In this document: positions 1-8,062 of the stretch, in pieces
Layout of the letters: every line of letters starts with the position of its first letter
Position numbering within the stretch: the stretch's first letter is position 1
DNA from: Acetothermia bacterium UBA3571
GTDB taxonomy: Bacteria; Bipolaricaulota; Bipolaricaulia; Bipolaricaulales; Bipolaricaulaceae
Reading direction: 5' to 3'
Assembly: GCA_002375995.1 (NCBI GenBank)
Contig: DFNI01000002.1
Span: 1 to 27,965, forward strand
Length of the DNA: 27,965 bases
Notes under the pieces: generated by a model
What the model was told of the DNA's origin: nothing
Databases searched by the model: none
The model's input: the letters and a program-made list of their open reading frames with translations, nothing else
Position numbers and translations under genes: made by a program

Positions 1-18
1 TAACTTGTCAAAGTCGGG

Positions 19-810
19 TCAGAACTCCACTTCCCAGCGGATATTCAAGAGGTCGAAGGGATCTTCGGTGGAAAAGTCCCACTCACCTTCTACCACTACC
101 TGGAACCCCTCGTATATGGGGAAAACCAAGGAGAGTCGTGTGCGGCGAAGATCGAAGGGGAAATCACCTTCCCCCCACCAGAACTCGCTAGTAAAGGTGA
201 GGGCACTGAAGATGTATCGCAAGCTCCAATACTCGCGCTCGCCAGGGTTAAAAGGGATGCCGGCGAGTTCCCCCATACGGTATGGGTCGAGCGCGACGAG
301 CTCTCGGATGAGGAGAGGGCCCATCTCGTAAAGGACCCCCCACCCGTAGACCTCCAATCTGAGGGGATCTCCGTACACCTCGAGGCTGGGCCCGTACCAC
401 CCTTCCCATCGGGGACTGAAGGTGAGGGTCTTTCCCGGCGCGGTGAGATAAAGCATAGCGTCGAAGCTAAGCCCACAACAAAGGAACGGGATCTCCTGGA
501 GTGTCAGGGCAATGCTTATAACCCGATCTCGTGCGGTGAAGCTGATGCCCGCTCGCCAAAGGAAACCACAACATTCGGTGCCTATGAAGGGGTCGAAATC
601 CCAAAGGGAAGAAACCTCCACGCCCAGGTTATCGAAGAAGTCCACGTGCATGCGTTGGGTGAACCGGGTGGGGAGGGAAAGCAATGGGAGTTGTGGCTCC
701 CACTGATTCTGTAAGGATGGGGAGACCAGGGAGACGTTGAGGGTGATTTCACCGTAGGCGAGGAAAGAGACGATAACGCTTAAGGCCGTAAAAATAACCT
801 GGCGGATCAT
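19..810 (-). CDS. Small exported Cys-Cys surface protein, family member 3
   Basis: Protein of 263 residues with a Sec signal peptide (hydrophobic core about residues 4-18, likely cut after LAYG). The mature part is rich in alternating aromatic/hydrophobic residues, as in beta-barrels, and ends in Phe (WEVEF). It carries two Cys-Cys pairs, C80-C81 and C111-C112, 31 residues apart. The second sits in LCCGLSFDAMLYLT, matching ICCGVSFDLEFSFT and LCCGIAYDFTLYFT in the larger proteins at 10359-11588 and 6738-7910. It looks like a shortened paralogue. I infer an outer-membrane or surface-layer location; function is unknown. No Shine-Dalgarno precedes the ATG, and a TATAAT lies only eight bases upstream, which suggests a leaderless message. 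The stop codon lies inside the window, so the gene is complete. Confidence 0.75.
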   Translation of the reverse strand: MIRQVIFTALSVIVSFLAYGEITLNVSLVSPSLQNQWEPQLPLLSLPTRFTQRMHVDFFDNLGVEVSSLWDFDPFIGTECCGFLWRAGISFTARDRVISIALTLQEIPFLCCGLSFDAMLYLTAPGKTLTFSPRWEGWYGPSLEVYGDPLRLEVYGWGVLYEMGPLLIRELVALDPYRMGELAGIPFNPGEREYWSLRYIFSALTFTSEFWWGEGDFPFDLRRTRLSLVFPIYEGFQVVVEGEWDFSTEDPFDLLNIRWEVEF

Positions 811-818
811 CGCTTTCG

Positions 819-824
819 ATTATA
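819..824 (-). promoter_or_regulatory. -10 box for the 19-810 gene, leaderless arrangement
   Basis: A perfect TATAAT lies on the minus strand, eight bases before the ATG at 810. Transcription starting about seven bases after the box would begin at or next to the A of ATG. I see no good -35 hexamer at 16-19 bases, so this is supported by the -10 box and by the lack of a ribosome binding site. Confidence 0.5.
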
Positions 825-878
825 TCCCTCACGCAAAGGGACGGACTCGGAAGAACGTCCCTTTCCAATCAGGAGCGA

Positions 879-902
879 GGGGCCGGGGGTATCCCCGGCC
901 CC
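879..902 (-). terminator. GC-rich hairpin downstream of the giant protease gene
   Basis: A perfect 10-bp stem, GGGGCCGGGG / CCCCGGCCCC, with a 4-base GTAT loop lies 14 bases past the stop of 916-5706. No run of U follows in the minus-strand RNA, so it may be a weak or factor-assisted terminator. The stem core matches the terminators at 7934 and 15477. Confidence 0.55.
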
Positions 903-915
903 CTGTGTCTGGGCC

Positions 916-3900
916 TTAATCACAAAGGTCCCGTATGGTCCAGGTGGTCCAACGACATCGAGGGAATGTGCCGTCGACGCAATATCCCACTCGGAAGTTA
1001 TCGTTGGGTGAAAGGGTCAACTTGCCGAACGCAGGGATTATCACGAACGGATTCTTTGGAGGGTTGGTTTTGCATTGACTCAAGTAAACAATTTTCCTAG
1101 CCCGTGCCGGAGTGGTTTTGAGTTTGCCGTCCCCATCAGTATCCAAGAGAAGCTCTAGTTGCATTGCCCCTGGTCCCGTAATGGTGAACGCCATGTCGAA
1201 CCACTTACCTGGGGGAATCGACCCGTTCCAATTTATTTCGTTTTGGTGATGCCGAGGTTCAGGGGCATCGGAGGAGACGGAGATCAACTTGAGTTTGGCT
1301 GTAACGTAAACCTTGACCTGGAACTTCCGTGCGTTCGACCAGCTCGGCGAAGCGTAAACGGTGATGTGCCAGTTGTTATCCGGATCGCCCCATACGTAGA
1401 TGCCCGGCTTGTCGAGCTCGGGCATGCCCGCCGGTGGCGTGGGCCCCGGCCCCGGGGCAGTGCCTACCTCAATGGTAGCGCTTGTGGTATCCGTGGCCCC
1501 GGCATCGTCGCGCACCGTGAGTCGCACGGTATAGGTGCCCGCCGCTCCATACGTATGGGTCACCACTCGGCCCGTCCCACTGGTCCCGTCGCCGAAGTCC
1601 CAGATGTATTGAGTAATGGTGCCATCGGGATCGGAGCTTCCGGAGGCGTCGAATCTGATCGACTGGCCCACCGTGGGATTCAATGGGGCGAAGGTGAACC
1701 GGGCCACAGGGGGACGGTTCACCGCCGCGGCCACCACCCGGAAATCGACCTTTTCCTCGTCCCAGGAGGCCGCGGGGAGGTTTGCCTGGAGCCAGGCCCG
1801 CACCTGATCGAGGAAGCGCGCTCCGTTAGCGTCGAGGACGGGGAAGGTGGGGCCAAAGGACGTGGGGAAGAGGGGCACGGTGGCCTCGGCAGCGAACCCG
1901 TACAGGGATTCCGCCCCCACGGGCTCCGTGGCCACCGCCCTGACGGTGCTCCTTCCGGCCGGGAGCCACGGACTCGGGTGGGAGGCGTTGGGGAAGATGA
2001 GCACCGCCCGACCCCAGGGATCCAGCTCCACCAGGTACACGTTGGCGGCTCGGTTGAGGTCCACCGTGACGGTGACCGTTTCCCCCACGGTGTAGGCCGT
2101 TTTGTCCAGGGAGAGGCGGAGGTCCAGGGCGGGGACGGCCGCGGTCACGGTGATGGTGCGGGTGTTGTTGGCCTCGTTCAGCTCATCGACCCTGTCGTAG
2201 TAGTCCACCACCGCGGTGAAGGTCTCGGGGGAGCGAGTGAGGGGCAACCGCAGCGTCACGGTATGGGACTGTCCCGCGTTCAGGCCGGAGAGGGAGCCCT
2301 GCTGGTACCCGGCGCCATCGTGCATCCGCACGTAGAAACGTCCCGCCCGGGCACCGCCTGTGTTCTTCACCCTCACGTAGAAGGTGATGGTGTCACCTAC
2401 CCGCGGGTTCGCGGGCTCGTAAGAGATGGACTCGATCACCAAATCAGGCTTCGAGGGAAGGGAAATCGTGGCCGTAGTGGTATCGGAATCGGTGCGGCCG
2501 TAACGGTCCCTCACGGTGAGGCGCACGGTGTAGGTGCCGGGGGCCGAGTAGATATGCTGGACCACGGCCCCGGTCCCTGAGCTTCCATCGCCGAAGTCCC
2601 AGGTGTAAGAGACGAGATCCCCTACGGAGCTTCGGCCGTCGAAGGTGATGGGTACTCCTACGACCCCGGAATACGGCCCTCCCGCCTCGGCCCGCAGCGC
2701 CGGGGCCTGGATGGCGAACGTCGCCGTGAAGGTGCCGGCATCCTGGGTGCGGAGTTCCACCGTATAGGTGCCTGGGGGAACCTGTGCTCCTGTGTTATCC
2801 CGCTGGTCCCAGGTCCAGGTTTTGGAGCTCCCGGGAGCAATCGGCGTGATCACCATGGCCGCCATGGGGGAATAGACGACCCGGCCGTAGGGGTCTTTGA
2901 TGGTCCAGGGTGCTGTGTTGGACAGCGTGATCGGGACAGACCCCGTGTTGGTAAACGTTATCCGCACCATTTCGCCCGTACTGTAGCTTTCCTTGTCGGT
3001 GGAGAGGCGGCCCTGAGGTGTAGGCGCGGACTGTACCGTGGCGGTAGTGGTGTCGGTTGCAGTACGGCCGTAGCGGTCACGCACGGTGAGGCGAACAGTA
3101 TAGGTGCCGGGGGCGGAGTAGGTGTGTTGAACCACGGCCCCGCTTCCCGAGGTCCCGTCGCCGAAGTCCCAGGCGTAGGAAACGATATCCCCCGCGGAGC
3201 CTCGACCGTCAAAGGTGATGGGGATTCCCACCGTGCCCGTATAGGGGCCCCCGGCATCGGCCCGGAGGGCGGGGTAGCCCCCGCTCACCGTCACCGCCTG
3301 GGTGTTGTTGGCCTCGTCGGCCTCGTCGACCAAACCGTCGGGATCGGCCACCGCGGTGAAGGTCATGGAGGCCGCCGCGAGGACGGCGGTGAAGCTCAGG
3401 GCATACGTGTCCCCGGCGGCCAGGCCGGGTACGTCCTTGCGCCGTGTCCCCCCGTCGCGGAACTCCACCGCGAAGCTTCCCGCGTCCCCGGATCCGGCGT
3501 TCCGCACCACCACGGTGAACGTCAGGGTATCCCCCACCCTGGGGGAACCCGGGGTGTAGGTGATGGAATCGATGACGAGATCGGGCTTCGGCGTGGCGGG
3601 GAGGGAGAGTTCGAGCCTCCCCGCGCCGTAGGTGTTGGGATCTCCCATGGGGACACAGTAGGAGAGGAGTTCGCTCCGCAGCCCGTCCAGGTCGAGGCCT
3701 GGGTTCCGGGAGAGGATCAGCGCGGCGGCTCCGGCCACGTGGGGCGCGGCGGCCGAGGTTCCCTGGAACGGGCTGTAATAGGGAGTTACCCCCGTAGTCA
3801 CATCATCCGGGGCCACGAGATCCGGCTTTCGGCGGCCGTCGTTGGTGGGGCCGCGGGAGGAGTAGTCCTCGACGGGGCCGGTGGTGTAGACGCTCCAAGA

Positions 3901-5706
3901 GATCGCCCCCACCGTCAAAGCCTCGGCGGCGTTGGCCGGGGCCGGTATGGAGCTCGCGGCCACGTGGGGCGAAAGGTCCTGGTAGATGGAAAAGAGCTCG
4001 AGGCGCCTCGCGGCCCCGCTTGCCCTCTGGATTCTGATCCTGTAAATCCCGCTTGTGGCTGCAGTGTAGTTGATGAACTCCGTGGGCTCTTCGGTCCCCG
4101 CCTGGGTCTTGGTGGAAGATGCTACGAGTGTACCATCGGGGCCATACAGGAATAGGTCATAGTCGTCCGACGTGAGGGGCCAGCCGTCCCAGGTGAAGTA
4201 TAGCATGATGGGGTTGCCGGCCTGGGCGGTGAGGGTGATTTCGGTGTCGAGCCAGCCGTCGCCGTCGGTGTCGGTGAAGTTCCCCTCCCAGTGGCGCAGC
4301 GCGTCGTTTCCGGCCGCTTGGACCCACAGGATCCCGGCTGAGGTTGCCCGGCGGACGATATCCCCGATGGTACCGGTGCCGTCGTAAAAGTTGGTATTGT
4401 ACCACCCGAGGGAGTGGTTGATGATGTCGATCCCCTCGGAGATGCAGTACGAAACCGCGTTATCCAGGTCTACCTCGTCCCCGATCTTGATGAGGTAGAG
4501 CTGGGCTTCGGGGGCCACATCGTGGACGATCTCCGCCACCGCGGTGCCGTGGGAGTAATCCGACTCTATTCCCCTCCCGGTGAAGTCCCGGGTGATCACG
4601 GAGTAGGGGAGATCCCCCCGGGCCTGGGACGCTGAGAGCCCAGTGAACCCCACGTCGATGACCGCGATCTTGACTCCGGAGCCGCGGTATCCGGCGGCGT
4701 GGTAGAGGTCGGCCCGGATTTTTTGGACTCCTTCGGAAGTCACCGCCAACGGCACCGGGACCGAGGGGACCTTGATCAAAACCTGCCCCCCGTAGCGGGC
4801 CGCGATGTTTTGGAGCACCGATTCGAGGTTCGATAAGGAAACGGTGACCTTCTGGAGCCCCGAAGGGGCCTGAACCGTGCGCCCAACGCCCAACGGGGCA
4901 ACCCGCGCCCCGGGGAGCAGGGGCTTTATCACCAGGGTAATCTCCCCTCCACCGGCCGAGAGGGGGATTCCCACGAGCTTCGCCACGAAGGCCACCGCCT
5001 CCCGGGCCGCCGAGGGGAGGTACGCTAAGGGAGTTACCGAGCCGGTGGGGGAGGTCTTCTTCATCGTCTCCAATAGGAGCTCCAGGGCCCCGTCCACATA
5101 TGGGAGGTTGGTTTTTGGCTTCTCGATGGTGATGGGGCCGATGGAGAGGACAGTGGCCGGGACGGCCTTGGTGACCACCGTTCCCTGGGGGGCCATCGTG
5201 GTTGGCTTTCCCTGGACCAATAGCTTCAATAGGGGGACGGCAGCCTTTGAGTCTCCCCGGCTGGGGATAGCGGCGAAGGCGTCGCCCCGCCAAGGAAGGC
5301 GCACCCCCAGGACCCTTCCCGCATAAACCACAAGCTCTGCGCCCGCCTCCTCGAGTTCCGCCCGCCATGGAGAAAGATCGGAGAGCTTTCCATACAGGTT
5401 GCTCGCCCACTTGTCCAGCACCTCCACCACATCGAGCTGCGAGAACCCCAGGGGAACCAGGAAGTTGATCTGCTGATAGAGGTAATTTTCGGAATAGGGG
5501 TGGATCTCGGCCGCCCCCCCTTGGGCCTGGAAGCGGCTCACCACCTCTTGCCAGTGAGGAAGGTCCTCGGAAAGGACCCCGAGGTTTACCTCCCCGTAGG
5601 CGAGGGAGCTCAAAGAAAGGAGGACGATGATTGCCGCGAAGATCTTCCCGCGGAGAAAGAACCTCGTGTATCTTTTGAAATCACCCGAAGAAAAAATTCC
5701 ACGCAT
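916..5706 (-). CDS. Giant exported subtilisin-family (S8) protease with CARDB/PKD/BsuPI domains
   Basis: Protein of 1596 residues with a signal peptide (hydrophobic about 22-38, cut near LAYG) after an unusually long N-region. The start is fixed by AAGGAGG just before the ATG. Residues about 40-165 resemble the first lobe of an ABC sugar-binding protein (DVVEVLDKWASNLYG, then GRVLGV). The S8 catalytic residues are D351 (VIDVGF), H386 (SHGTAVA), N467 (QAAGND) and S651 (GTSAAAPHVAG). A PPC-like beta domain is inserted between N467 and S651. Then follow CARDB (about 707-806), PKD (812-895), a BsuPI-like domain (901-1000), PKD (1003-1085), CARDB (1086-1185), a DUF4384-like domain (1190-1310), PKD (1340-1430) and a Cys-containing tail. 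It probably degrades peptides or proteins outside the cell or at the surface. The gene sits 10 bases after the propeptide-like gene at 5717-6460, so they are likely co-transcribed. Confidence 0.9.
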   Translation of the reverse strand: MRGIFSSGDFKRYTRFFLRGKIFAAIIVLLSLSSLAYGEVNLGVLSEDLPHWQEVVSRFQAQGGAAEIHPYSENYLYQQINFLVPLGFSQLDVVEVLDKWASNLYGKLSDLSPWRAELEEAGAELVVYAGRVLGVRLPWRGDAFAAIPSRGDSKAAVPLLKLLVQGKPTTMAPQGTVVTKAVPATVLSIGPITIEKPKTNLPYVDGALELLLETMKKTSPTGSVTPLAYLPSAAREAVAFVAKLVGIPLSAGGGEITLVIKPLLPGARVAPLGVGRTVQAPSGLQKVTVSLSNLESVLQNIAARYGGQVLIKVPSVPVPLAVTSEGVQKIRADLYHAAGYRGSGVKIAVIDVGFTGLSASQARGDLPYSVITRDFTGRGIESDYSHGTAVAEIVHDVAPEAQLYLIKIGDEVDLDNAVSYCISEGIDIINHSLGWYNTNFYDGTGTIGDIVRRATSAGILWVQAAGNDALRHWEGNFTDTDGDGWLDTEITLTAQAGNPIMLYFTWDGWPLTSDDYDLFLYGPDGTLVASSTKTQAGTEEPTEFINYTAATSGIYRIRIQRASGAARRLELFSIYQDLSPHVAASSIPAPANAAEALTVGAISWSVYTTGPVEDYSSRGPTNDGRRKPDLVAPDDVTTGVTPYYSPFQGTSAAAPHVAGAAALILSRNPGLDLDGLRSELLSYCVPMGDPNTYGAGRLELSLPATPKPDLVIDSITYTPGSPRVGDTLTFTVVVRNAGSGDAGSFAVEFRDGGTRRKDVPGLAAGDTYALSFTAVLAAASMTFTAVADPDGLVDEADEANNTQAVTVSGGYPALRADAGGPYTGTVGIPITFDGRGSAGDIVSYAWDFGDGTSGSGAVVQHTYSAPGTYTVRLTVRDRYGRTATDTTTATVQSAPTPQGRLSTDKESYSTGEMVRITFTNTGSVPITLSNTAPWTIKDPYGRVVYSPMAAMVITPIAPGSSKTWTWDQRDNTGAQVPPGTYTVELRTQDAGTFTATFAIQAPALRAEAGGPYSGVVGVPITFDGRSSVGDLVSYTWDFGDGSSGTGAVVQHIYSAPGTYTVRLTVRDRYGRTDSDTTTATISLPSKPDLVIESISYEPANPRVGDTITFYVRVKNTGGARAGRFYVRMHDGAGYQQGSLSGLNAGQSHTVTLRLPLTRSPETFTAVVDYYDRVDELNEANNTRTITVTAAVPALDLRLSLDKTAYTVGETVTVTVDLNRAANVYLVELDPWGRAVLIFPNASHPSPWLPAGRSTVRAVATEPVGAESLYGFAAEATVPLFPTSFGPTFPVLDANGARFLDQVRAWLQANLPAASWDEEKVDFRVVAAAVNRPPVARFTFAPLNPTVGQSIRFDASGSSDPDGTITQYIWDFGDGTSGTGRVVTHTYGAAGTYTVRLTVRDDAGATDTTSATIEVGTAPGPGPTPPAGMPELDKPGIYVWGDPDNNWHITVYASPSWSNARKFQVKVYVTAKLKLISVSSDAPEPRHHQNEINWNGSIPPGKWFDMAFTITGPGAMQLELLLDTDGDGKLKTTPARARKIVYLSQCKTNPPKNPFVIIPAFGKLTLSPNDNFRVGYCVDGTFPRCRWTTWTIRDLCD
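2471..2700. repeat. PKD-encoding direct repeat, copy 1
   Basis: This 230-bp segment aligns without gaps to 3041-3270 (offset 570) at roughly 80% identity by eye. It encodes the second PKD domain of the giant protease. The similarity at the DNA level points to internal duplication rather than only ancient domain homology. Confidence 0.7.
3041..3270. repeat. PKD-encoding direct repeat, copy 2
   Basis: Partner of the 2471-2700 copy. It encodes the first PKD domain, including the WDFGDG core and the GTYTVRLTVRDRYGRT strand that both copies share exactly. The BsuPI-like domain lies between the two copies. Confidence 0.7.
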
Positions 5707-5716
5707 CCTTTCCTCC

Positions 5717-6460
5717 TTACGGGTTGGCCGGAGCCACGGGGTGGGGCTTGTAGGGCGGGCGCACGAGCCGCACCACCGCTTCCTTCCCCAGGTCGTCCAA
5801 CAAGGGTATGGGGACCAAGAGGCTCACGAGGCCATCGGAGGAGCTCTGGATGTAGGGTTCGTATTTCTCCGGGAGCATACCCTCGACCTCGGCCACCACT
5901 CTGACCCGCAAGCCCACTCGCTCGATCCCGTAATCGCGGGCAAACGCGAACCAATCGGGATGTAGGAGGAGCCCCCAAAGGACGGGATCCAACTTCACCC
6001 CTTCCGGGGGAGTGGGTATCTTGAGGGAGAGGGGACGCTCTGTGAACTCCACCTCGGTTCCGGGGGAAAGGAGCCCGAGGCTATCCAGGAGCGAGACCAT
6101 GTGTGAGAGGGCCTCGGGATCGCCGAAGCAGATGATCTCGGCTTCCGTCTGTTCTCCCCGCAAAAACGCTGAGCCGTTTGTGCCGGAGACCCCTAAGAGG
6201 AAAAAGGGACCGTCGAGGTAAAGGTAAGCGTTTGAGGAGAGGAGGTCTTCTTCGGTTTCGGTCCCGACAAACTCAAGCCACCCCGCCCCCCCGGCCACGG
6301 CGAGAGGGATCCCGGCCGACTGGGCCCGCTCCGGGAGAGCGGCGATCGCTTCCTGAGGGATGGAGATCTTCGCCCAGAGGTATGTGGGCACCTCCGTGGC
6401 CATCGCAAGGCCAAAGATGCCCCCGAAAACCAGAAGCAACGTAATCCGTATCACAGCCAT
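5717..6460 (-). CDS. Exported protein resembling a detached S8-protease propeptide
   Basis: Protein of 247 residues with a signal peptide (hydrophobic about 5-20, AMATE cleavage region), no further membrane span and no cysteine pair. AAGGAGG precedes the ATG. No enzyme motif is visible. The C-terminus (LDDLGKEAVVRLVRPPYKPHPV) resembles the end of the pro-region that in many S8 proteases leads straight into the catalytic domain (pattern VRPPY.P.P then SEGV). The next gene has its own version of that junction (VPSVPVPLAVTSEGV). My reading is that this is a free-standing propeptide-like inhibitor or folding helper for the giant protease 10 bases downstream, or the remnant of an ancestral fusion. 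Exact function is unproven. A promoter is expected in 6461-6600 but none stands out. Confidence 0.65.
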   Translation of the reverse strand: MAVIRITLLLVFGGIFGLAMATEVPTYLWAKISIPQEAIAALPERAQSAGIPLAVAGGAGWLEFVGTETEEDLLSSNAYLYLDGPFFLLGVSGTNGSAFLRGEQTEAEIICFGDPEALSHMVSLLDSLGLLSPGTEVEFTERPLSLKIPTPPEGVKLDPVLWGLLLHPDWFAFARDYGIERVGLRVRVVAEVEGMLPEKYEPYIQSSSDGLVSLLVPIPLLDDLGKEAVVRLVRPPYKPHPVAPANP

Positions 6461-6604
6461 CGCCTCCTTGTCTCGGTATAATTCGTGCTGCTTAAATGTA
6501 CACCATGTCCATGCTCAAGGTTTCCATCGCGCATCACCGACAGATGGGGTTGTTTTTGTGGGGAGATGACGAAATATTTGGTACACGAAAAGTCGCAATA
6601 GGTC

Positions 6605-6633
6605 TTGACCGTGATCGATGACGTTCCTATAAT
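6605..6633 (+). promoter_or_regulatory. Strong sigma-70-type promoter for the 6738 gene
   Basis: TTGACC at 6605-6610 and a perfect TATAAT at 6628-6633 are separated by exactly 17 bases. This is the best promoter match I found in the window. Transcription should start near 6640 and give a leader of about 98 bases. Confidence 0.8.
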
Positions 6634-6660
6634 AAAAGCTGCTTGAGAAAATTCGGCGAA

Positions 6661-6670
6661 AAGGAGGTGA
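6661..6670 (+). promoter_or_regulatory. Orphan Shine-Dalgarno in the 5' leader
   Basis: AAGGAGGTGA is a full anti-16S match, about 20 bases from the predicted 5' end and 67 bases upstream of the real start. No ATG, GTG or TTG follows at working distance; the only GTG lies inside the motif. The gene has its own site, AAAAGGAGGG at 6717-6726, placed 11 bases before the ATG at 6738. The orphan site resembles the STAB-SD elements known to protect some abundant Bacillus mRNAs. Confidence 0.5.
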
Positions 6671-6737
6671 AGAAGCGGGGTAAAGACAGGGGATACATCG
6701 CAAAAATTTATCGAGCAAAAGGAGGGTGATGTAAGTT

Positions 6738-7910
6738 ATGAAGCGGGCTCTTGCGTTAACATTTGCGGCACTGCTGTTTGGAGTTGCGGGCTTAGCCCAA
6801 ATTTCTGGCTCCTGGTCTGGAAAGCTTGACCTACTTCCTACTCCCAGCCTCGTTTACACCGAGTTGGTGCTGACCTACACCGTGGCCGGGTTTGATCTTA
6901 CCGCTGAAGTTTATGCCGATCCCGATCCGTCTTCCGTCAAGTTCAAGATCGATGGTGCCCTTGGTCCTGCTGAAGTCAGCGGTGTCATGGGGTTCGATCC
7001 CACTGTGCCTGCGTATGCGTACACCGATCTGTCCGCTACTCTCGATTTCGCTGGGGTTGGGCTCACGGGCAAGGTATTCCACGGTGTTTACGATTATGGG
7101 GTAGACTATTTCGAGTCCACGTATGCGCTTACCTGGTCTGACTTGTGTCCTGATCAAACCATTGGGAACACGTTGATGCTTTACACGTTCAAGGCCAGCA
7201 TCGATCCGGTCAGCCTCCAGGTGCGTTTCCTCGACTGCTGCGATGGTATCGAGTTCTTTGACTTCACCCTTGACCTCAGCGACATCAGCCTCTGTTGTGG
7301 GATTGCGTATGATTTCACACTCTACTTCACCAAGGATGGCTTTGAGTACGTGCTGTTCACCGTCGACCCGCTGGTCGAGCTCTGCTGCGGCTTCGCGGTG
7401 GGCGTCGAGGTTGAGTTCGGCGTTAACTACAAGTCCGTGACCCCGAAGTTCTCCTGGGGCGGCATCGAGGGCTGCGTCACCGTCTGGGGCGACGTGCAGA
7501 AGAAAACTGAAGAAGTCGGCATCGACGGCTGGACCTGGTGGGGCTACAAGGTCTACTGCGAGCTCGCCGAGTGCAACTACATCGAGTTCGTCCACGCCTT
7601 CGATCCCGCGAACGTGAACCCCTATGTGGGCTATATCTTCGAGACCCTCACGGTTGACGAGGTCGAGGTCCAGGAGAACGAGTACGTGAAGCTCGGCTTC
7701 TGTGGCCCCGCCTGCTGCGGCGGCACCTGGAGCGTGGACGTGACCATCATCTTCGCAGCTGATGCCGATGTCGACCTCTTCTTCGGCGTCACCCGGCTCC
7801 TTGTCTCCGCTACCGTGCCGCTTATGGACAGCCTCAGCCTGACCGTAGATTACGGTTATAGCATCGAAGACGGGACCTCCTTGGGCATCGGTTGGAGTTT
7901 CAGCTTCTGA
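6738..7910 (+). CDS. Large exported Cys-Cys surface protein, family member 1
   Basis: Protein of 390 residues: signal peptide (residues 1-20, ends GLAQ), then ISGSWSG, then beta-rich sequence ending in GIGWSFSF with terminal Phe, as in outer-membrane barrels. Thirteen cysteines include pairs at 167-168, 186-187, 216-217 and 326-327, single cysteines at 246, 274 and 279, and an FCGPACCGGTW motif near 321-331. The protein at 10359-11588 shares nearly the same spacing and the flanking words. A near-consensus promoter, two Shine-Dalgarno sequences and a perfect terminator make it a single-gene, probably highly expressed unit. I infer a structural outer-membrane or coat protein, possibly disulfide-linked. 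From about 7370 to 7830 the codons become strikingly C-ending compared with the first half. I recognise no named family. Confidence 0.85.
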   Translation: MKRALALTFAALLFGVAGLAQISGSWSGKLDLLPTPSLVYTELVLTYTVAGFDLTAEVYADPDPSSVKFKIDGALGPAEVSGVMGFDPTVPAYAYTDLSATLDFAGVGLTGKVFHGVYDYGVDYFESTYALTWSDLCPDQTIGNTLMLYTFKASIDPVSLQVRFLDCCDGIEFFDFTLDLSDISLCCGIAYDFTLYFTKDGFEYVLFTVDPLVELCCGFAVGVEVEFGVNYKSVTPKFSWGGIEGCVTVWGDVQKKTEEVGIDGWTWWGYKVYCELAECNYIEFVHAFDPANVNPYVGYIFETLTVDEVEVQENEYVKLGFCGPACCGGTWSVDVTIIFAADADVDLFFGVTRLLVSATVPLMDSLSLTVDYGYSIEDGTSLGIGWSFSF

Positions 7911-7933
7911 TAACTCTGATAACTTAGTCGATC

Positions 7934-7976
7934 AAAAGGGGCCGGCCAGTCGGCCGGCCCCTTTTATATTTTTTGC
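7934..7976 (+). terminator. Rho-independent terminator
   Basis: A perfect 14-bp stem, AAAAGGGGCCGGCC / GGCCGGCCCCTTTT, with a 4-base AGTC loop is followed by TATATTTTTT. It lies 23 bases after the stop of the 6738-7910 gene. The A-run on the left arm means it may also terminate minus-strand RNA. Confidence 0.9.
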
Positions 7977-8062
7977 AGTCCTTTCAGCACTCTACCCTTC
8001 TTCTTGGCAGTAAGAGATCCTTCGGACTTCGGCGGAAAATACCCAAGATCCTTTCCGCTAAA

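Noticed and set aside
1159..2580. Long plus-strand open frame (473 codons) opposite the giant protease gene
   Set aside because: It mirrors a high-GC coding strand, is low in complexity (Gly/Arg/His/Val rich) with no motif, and the opposite frame encodes clear CARDB/PKD domains.
3124..4155. Second long plus-strand open frame opposite the protease
   Set aside because: Same kind of antisense shadow; the minus-strand frame holds the S8 active-site motifs.
6667..6729. Possible 20-codon Lys/Arg-rich leader peptide starting at GTG 6667
   Set aside because: The GTG lies inside the Shine-Dalgarno motif itself and has no spaced ribosome site; an orphan site is the simpler reading.
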